From positions 1-6,889 of the forward strand of contig JACTVF010000126.1 of NCBI GenBank assembly GCA_019695435.1: DNA of 6,889 nt. The letters are read 5' to 3'. Origin of the DNA: Methanoregulaceae archaeon (GTDB lineage Archaea; Halobacteriota; Methanomicrobia; Methanomicrobiales; Methanospirillaceae). Below the pieces are notes generated by a model that worked only from the letters and a program-made list of their open reading frames with translations, was not told the DNA's origin and did no database searches. The position numbers and the translations under genes are program-made. This document shows positions 5,404-6,889 of this stretch, piece after piece (within the stretch, counting starts at the first letter, position 1; each line of letters begins with the position of its first letter).

Positions 5404-5673
5404 ATGGAAGAGATCGTGTACGAAAATCCCCGGGTATTTATTCCCGACAACCTGCATATCGGGATCCTTCGGGCTGTTGCCGAAAAGCAGGGGTGTCCCA
5501 TCCGCCATGTGGTCAGCCGGCTCGTACCTGACAAGAGCGAATGGGCGATCAGGAAGGACATTCACGAATTGCTCGCAAAAAACTATCTTGATGCGGGCTC
5601 GCCGGCTGCGAACGACATCCTCCTCCGGCTCACCTCAAAGGGTCGCATCCTTCTCCAGCAGAATCCATCCTGA
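5404..5673 (+). CDS. Small winged-helix DNA-binding-like protein, 89 aa
   Basis: ATG 5404 follows AGGAGG (5391-5396) at 7 bases, a strong site. The order of elements suits a winged helix: helix 1 at HIGILRAVAEKQG (18-30), helix 2 at IRHVVSRLVP (33-42), recognition helix at WAIRKDIHELLAKNYL (47-62), then a strand/wing ending in LLRLTSKGRILLQQ (73-86), where LT-x-KG-R is common in PadR/MarR-like proteins. It lacks the extra dimerisation helix of those families. No ligand domain is present. It may be a stand-alone transcription regulator; the large inverted repeats just upstream are candidate targets. A T-rich hairpin follows its stop. I cannot assign a specific family or target. Confidence 0.75.
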   Translation: MEEIVYENPRVFIPDNLHIGILRAVAEKQGCPIRHVVSRLVPDKSEWAIRKDIHELLAKNYLDAGSPAANDILLRLTSKGRILLQQNPS

Positions 5674-5679
5674 CGAATG

Positions 5680-5703
5680 TGTTCTTTTGTCTTTTTGAGA
5701 ACA
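5680..5703 (+). terminator. T-rich terminator hairpin after the winged-helix gene
   Basis: TGTTCT (5680-5685) and AGAACA (5698-5703) pair around a 12-base T-rich loop holding a T5 run. It begins 7 bases after the stop of the 5404 gene. A second hairpin, CACCAC (5731-5736) with GTGGTG (5743-5748), follows. Positions 5749-5799 show nothing else. Confidence 0.5.
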
Positions 5704-5799
5704 GGGTGTATCCGCTGTTAGGAGCGTAATCACCACTGAGAGGTGGTGGCAGGCTTACTTTCTTGTGTGTGCGTTTATGCGAACAGCACCACACAATTC

Positions 5800-5976
5800 T
5801 TACCCGAACGAAAGCACCCTATCGGAATCGGTGACAAGGGCTGCCTTCAGTAACAGGTAATCTTCCATGGGATGCTCTCCGGATCGTTTCAGAATATCTG
5901 GGAAATGACGGGCATAATATCCTGATATCCGGGCAATTCTTGCCCGGAGTTTACGGTATTCATGTGCTCCTCCCAT
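5800..5976 (-). CDS. Possible small basic protein, 58 aa
   Basis: On the minus strand, ATG at 5976-5974 opens 58 codons to TAA at 5802-5800. The composition is protein-like: a basic helical segment EYRKLRARIARI, then GYYARHFPDILKRSGEHPME, then DYLLLKAALV. Only a G5 run (ribosome binding is doubtful) precedes the ATG, and the frame is closed by TGA four codons upstream. A strong GGGAGGAG lies inside the frame and instead suits an out-of-frame ATG at 5963 giving a 24-residue peptide. The neighbouring frame upstream of the G5 run is open to about 6131, so a one-base shift would give a longer protein. The perfect hairpin 5928-5948 lies inside it. Real, decayed or chance are all possible. I recognise no family. 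Confidence 0.33.
   Translation of the reverse strand: MGGAHEYRKLRARIARISGYYARHFPDILKRSGEHPMEDYLLLKAALVTDSDRVLSFG
5928..5948. repeat. Perfect 9-bp inverted repeat
   Basis: TCCGGGCAA (5928-5936) and TTGCCCGGA (5940-5948) are perfect arms around TTC. It could be a hairpin in a transcript of either strand. If the 58-residue minus-strand frame is real, it encodes the repeated LRARIARI stretch there. The flanking 5977-6114 shows no gene I would support. Confidence 0.4.
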
Positions 5977-6114
5977 TCCCCCGCGTCAGGCCGGGTGATC
6001 GCACGATGGCTCCGCCGACACGGAATGCCGCCTTTGCGTGAGAAGCGGGTACAGCCACGCGGTGAAAAGAGAAACAGGAACGAATCGATAGTTACAAAAA
6101 GGACAGGGGCCAGC

Positions 6115-6129
6115 GGTGAGGTGCTCACC
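6115..6129. repeat. Small palindromic hairpin GGTGAG/CTCACC
   Basis: GGTGAG (6115-6120) and CTCACC (6124-6129) are perfect arms around GTG. It lies about 50 bases past the stop of the minus-strand regulator, where it could help end that transcript. The same half-site occurs in the arms of the 5233-5292 repeat. Confidence 0.35.
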
Positions 6130-6177
6130 ACTAAGCCGGGGATGGGGGGAACGTGCCGGTTATACGCATAGGACGCA

Positions 6178-6372
6178 TCATACAGCGACCACCTCTTCCT
6201 TTGGCTGTGTGTTCAGGCCGTACAGGCTCTGCCGTGCATCGATGAAATAATAATGTTCGATTAGGAACTTTTCATCTTTGAGCCTGATCAATGCATACCG
6301 GACAGTACGGGATGGCAGGGCGGTCTCACGGATGAGATCCTTCTGCGTCAGCTGACCGTTTGTTTCCAGCAC
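6178..6372 (-). CDS. Winged-helix transcription regulator, N-terminus out of frame
   Basis: The in-frame start is GTG at 6372 (64 residues), but the family similarity runs further upstream: the same frame back to about 6463 encodes LFARIGHLPPSAKLVYKVLE, which supplies helix 1 of the fold. This stretch has no start codon and is closed by a TGA that overlaps ATG 6469-6467. That ATG has an excellent site (GGTGATC, 6480-6474) but is shifted by one base. Removing one G from the GGG at 6465-6463 gives an intact 96-residue protein. From GTG 6372 the elements are QLTQKDLIRETALPSRTVRY (turn and recognition helix), then LIRLKDEKFLIEHYYF (wing), then DARQSLYGLN. This is a MarR-like archaeal regulator. 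It may be a pseudogene, recoded, or affected by a sequence error. Confidence 0.7.
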   Translation of the reverse strand: MLETNGQLTQKDLIRETALPSRTVRYALIRLKDEKFLIEHYYFIDARQSLYGLNTQPKEEVVAV

Positions 6373-6470
6373 TTTATATACGAGCTTTGCCGATGGCGGC
6401 AGGTGCCCGATCCGTGCGAATAATCCTTCATTCGCGCCTACGTTGTTTTCGACAAAAACGATCCCTCATA

Positions 6471-6501
6471 GTGGATCACCATACCTAGGTGTGAAATCAC
6501 A
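6471..6501 (-). promoter_or_regulatory. Tandem operator-like repeats over the regulator's ribosome-binding site
   Basis: GTGGATCAC (6471-6479) and GTGAAATCAC (6491-6500, within the palindrome TGTGAAATCACA at 6490-6501) are similar imperfect and perfect palindromes about 20 bases apart, near two helical turns. ACCTAGGT (6483-6490), a perfect 8-base palindrome, lies between them. The first repeat contains the Shine-Dalgarno GGTGATC before ATG 6469. The spacing and overlap suit autoregulation by the winged-helix protein. Confidence 0.4.
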
Positions 6502-6527
6502 ATTGTTAAGTCTTTCGCTTCCAGACC

Positions 6528-6555
6528 CCCGGGCCCGGGCAGTCCCCGAAGGGGA
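6528..6555. repeat. GC palindrome plus small hairpin
   Basis: CCCGGGCCCGGG (6528-6539) is a perfect 12-base palindrome. TCCCC (6543-6547) and GGGGA (6551-6555) form a second hairpin around GAA. On the minus strand they would lie in the leader of the regulator if transcription starts at the AT-rich stretch around 6575-6595. Positions 6556-6617 hold nothing else but that AT-rich stretch. Confidence 0.4.
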
Positions 6556-6630
6556 AATACGAGAGAATTGGGGTTTGATGTTATTTTAAGACAAAATTCT
6601 CCCTTTTTTAACCCCCCATGCATATCCCGG

Positions 6631-6679
6631 ATAATATGCTTCCCAAGCATATTATTTCTGACCGCGCATTATTTGCGCG
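6631..6679. promoter_or_regulatory. Two strong palindromes in a divergent control region
   Basis: ATAATATGCTT (6631-6641) and AAGCATATTAT (6645-6655) are perfect 11-base arms around CCC. CGCGCA (6663-6668) and TGCGCG (6674-6679) are perfect 6-base arms around TTATT, followed by a T5 run. They lie between the minus-strand regulator and the plus-strand gene at the right edge, so they may serve as operators for divergent promoters; the second could also be a terminator. Confidence 0.45.
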
Positions 6680-6758
6680 CATTTTTGGTTCATGCACTCT
6701 TTCCCACAGCACAGCCTTTGTCCGAAACAGACCGGTGGAAGAGGGAGTCAAATATCCC

Positions 6759-6889
6759 GTGAAAATATCCCCTCTCATCAGAGGGTTTCCCCGCATCTTA
6801 TTTCCGCTGGGAGCGCGGCAGAACAGGATCCTGGTGAGGCATATCAACGGCCATCTTCTCGGTTCCTTGCTGGACGCACCGCCGGGGAT
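6759..6889 (+). CDS. Start of an unrecognised gene running off the right edge
   Basis: GTG at 6759 is preceded by AGGGAG (6742-6747) at 11 bases and opens a frame that stays open to the window end (43 codons). It begins KISPLIRGFPRILFPLGARQ, basic and hydrophobic, and continues with ILVRHINGHLLGSLL. The frame is also open upstream to ATG 6618, with a GTG at 6735, but those longer versions would translate through the palindromes at 6631-6679, so 6759 is preferred. The C-terminus is unseen and I recognise no family. Chance open frame is possible because the opposite strand is also open over most of this stretch. Confidence 0.35.
   Translation, partial: MKISPLIRGFPRILFPLGARQNRILVRHINGHLLGSLLDAPPG

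Noticed and set aside
6490..6501. CRP-like site TGTGA-TCACA
   Set aside because: The spacer is 2 bases instead of 6, and CRP is not expected in an archaeon; kept only as part of a local operator idea.
6438..6847. Minus-strand open frames 6438-6650 and 6608-6847
   Set aside because: They start in or run across the palindromes and read as low-quality sequence without start signals.
1..6889. CRISPR array, insertion sequence, phage or toxin-antitoxin system
   Set aside because: No regularly spaced repeats, transposase, integrase or recognisable toxin was found on either strand.

Overview
The window looks like a euryarchaeal methanogen chromosome, most probably of the Methanomicrobiales type; this is inference, since no marker gene is present. 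The reasons are a fairly GC-rich genome with GTG starts, Shine-Dalgarno sequences of the GGTGATC/AGGAGG kind, AT-rich TATA-like boxes, T-rich gene ends, a stand-alone Lrp/AsnC ligand-binding domain, and a winged-helix regulator with the LPPSAKLVYKVLE motif that I associate with archaea.

Layout. Positions 1-412 hold the end of an unrecognised gene and a 74-residue unrecognised gene, coupled by an ATGA overlap. Positions 413-935 are mostly non-coding, with a possible frameshifted small gene and a strong inverted-repeat structure just before the next operon. Positions 936-4609 are the core: a cystathionine beta-synthase-type PLP enzyme (GTG start), a cystathionine gamma-lyase/synthase 1 base later, a tRNA-Cys(GCA), and a cysteinyl-tRNA synthetase starting 25 bases after the tRNA. 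Positions 4610-5193 carry a terminator-like hairpin, a palindromic promoter, a leader with competing hairpins, and a 78-residue stand-alone RAM (Lrp ligand-binding) protein. Positions 5194-5673 hold large inverted repeats and an 89-residue winged-helix protein. Positions 5674-6177 are mostly intergenic with a possible 58-residue minus-strand gene. Positions 6178-6889 contain a minus-strand winged-helix regulator whose N-terminus is out of frame by one base, a very palindrome-rich control region, and the start of a plus-strand gene leaving the window.

How the genes fit together. The two PLP enzymes make up reverse transsulfuration: homocysteine plus serine (or an activated serine) gives cystathionine, then cysteine. 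The next two loci are the tRNA that carries cysteine and the enzyme that charges it. Cysteine synthesis and its direct charging therefore sit in one same-strand cluster. This contrasts with the tRNA-dependent SepRS/SepCysS route of many methanogens. Two details make the cluster unusual. The tRNA-Cys has G at the discriminator position instead of the usual U73. The CysRS has Asp204 where the E. coli enzyme has the zinc ligand Cys209, and it has a short C-terminal domain.

Two to three small genes in the window read as intact proteins only if one base is added or removed at short homopolymers. That suggests either decaying genes, recoding, or sequence error.
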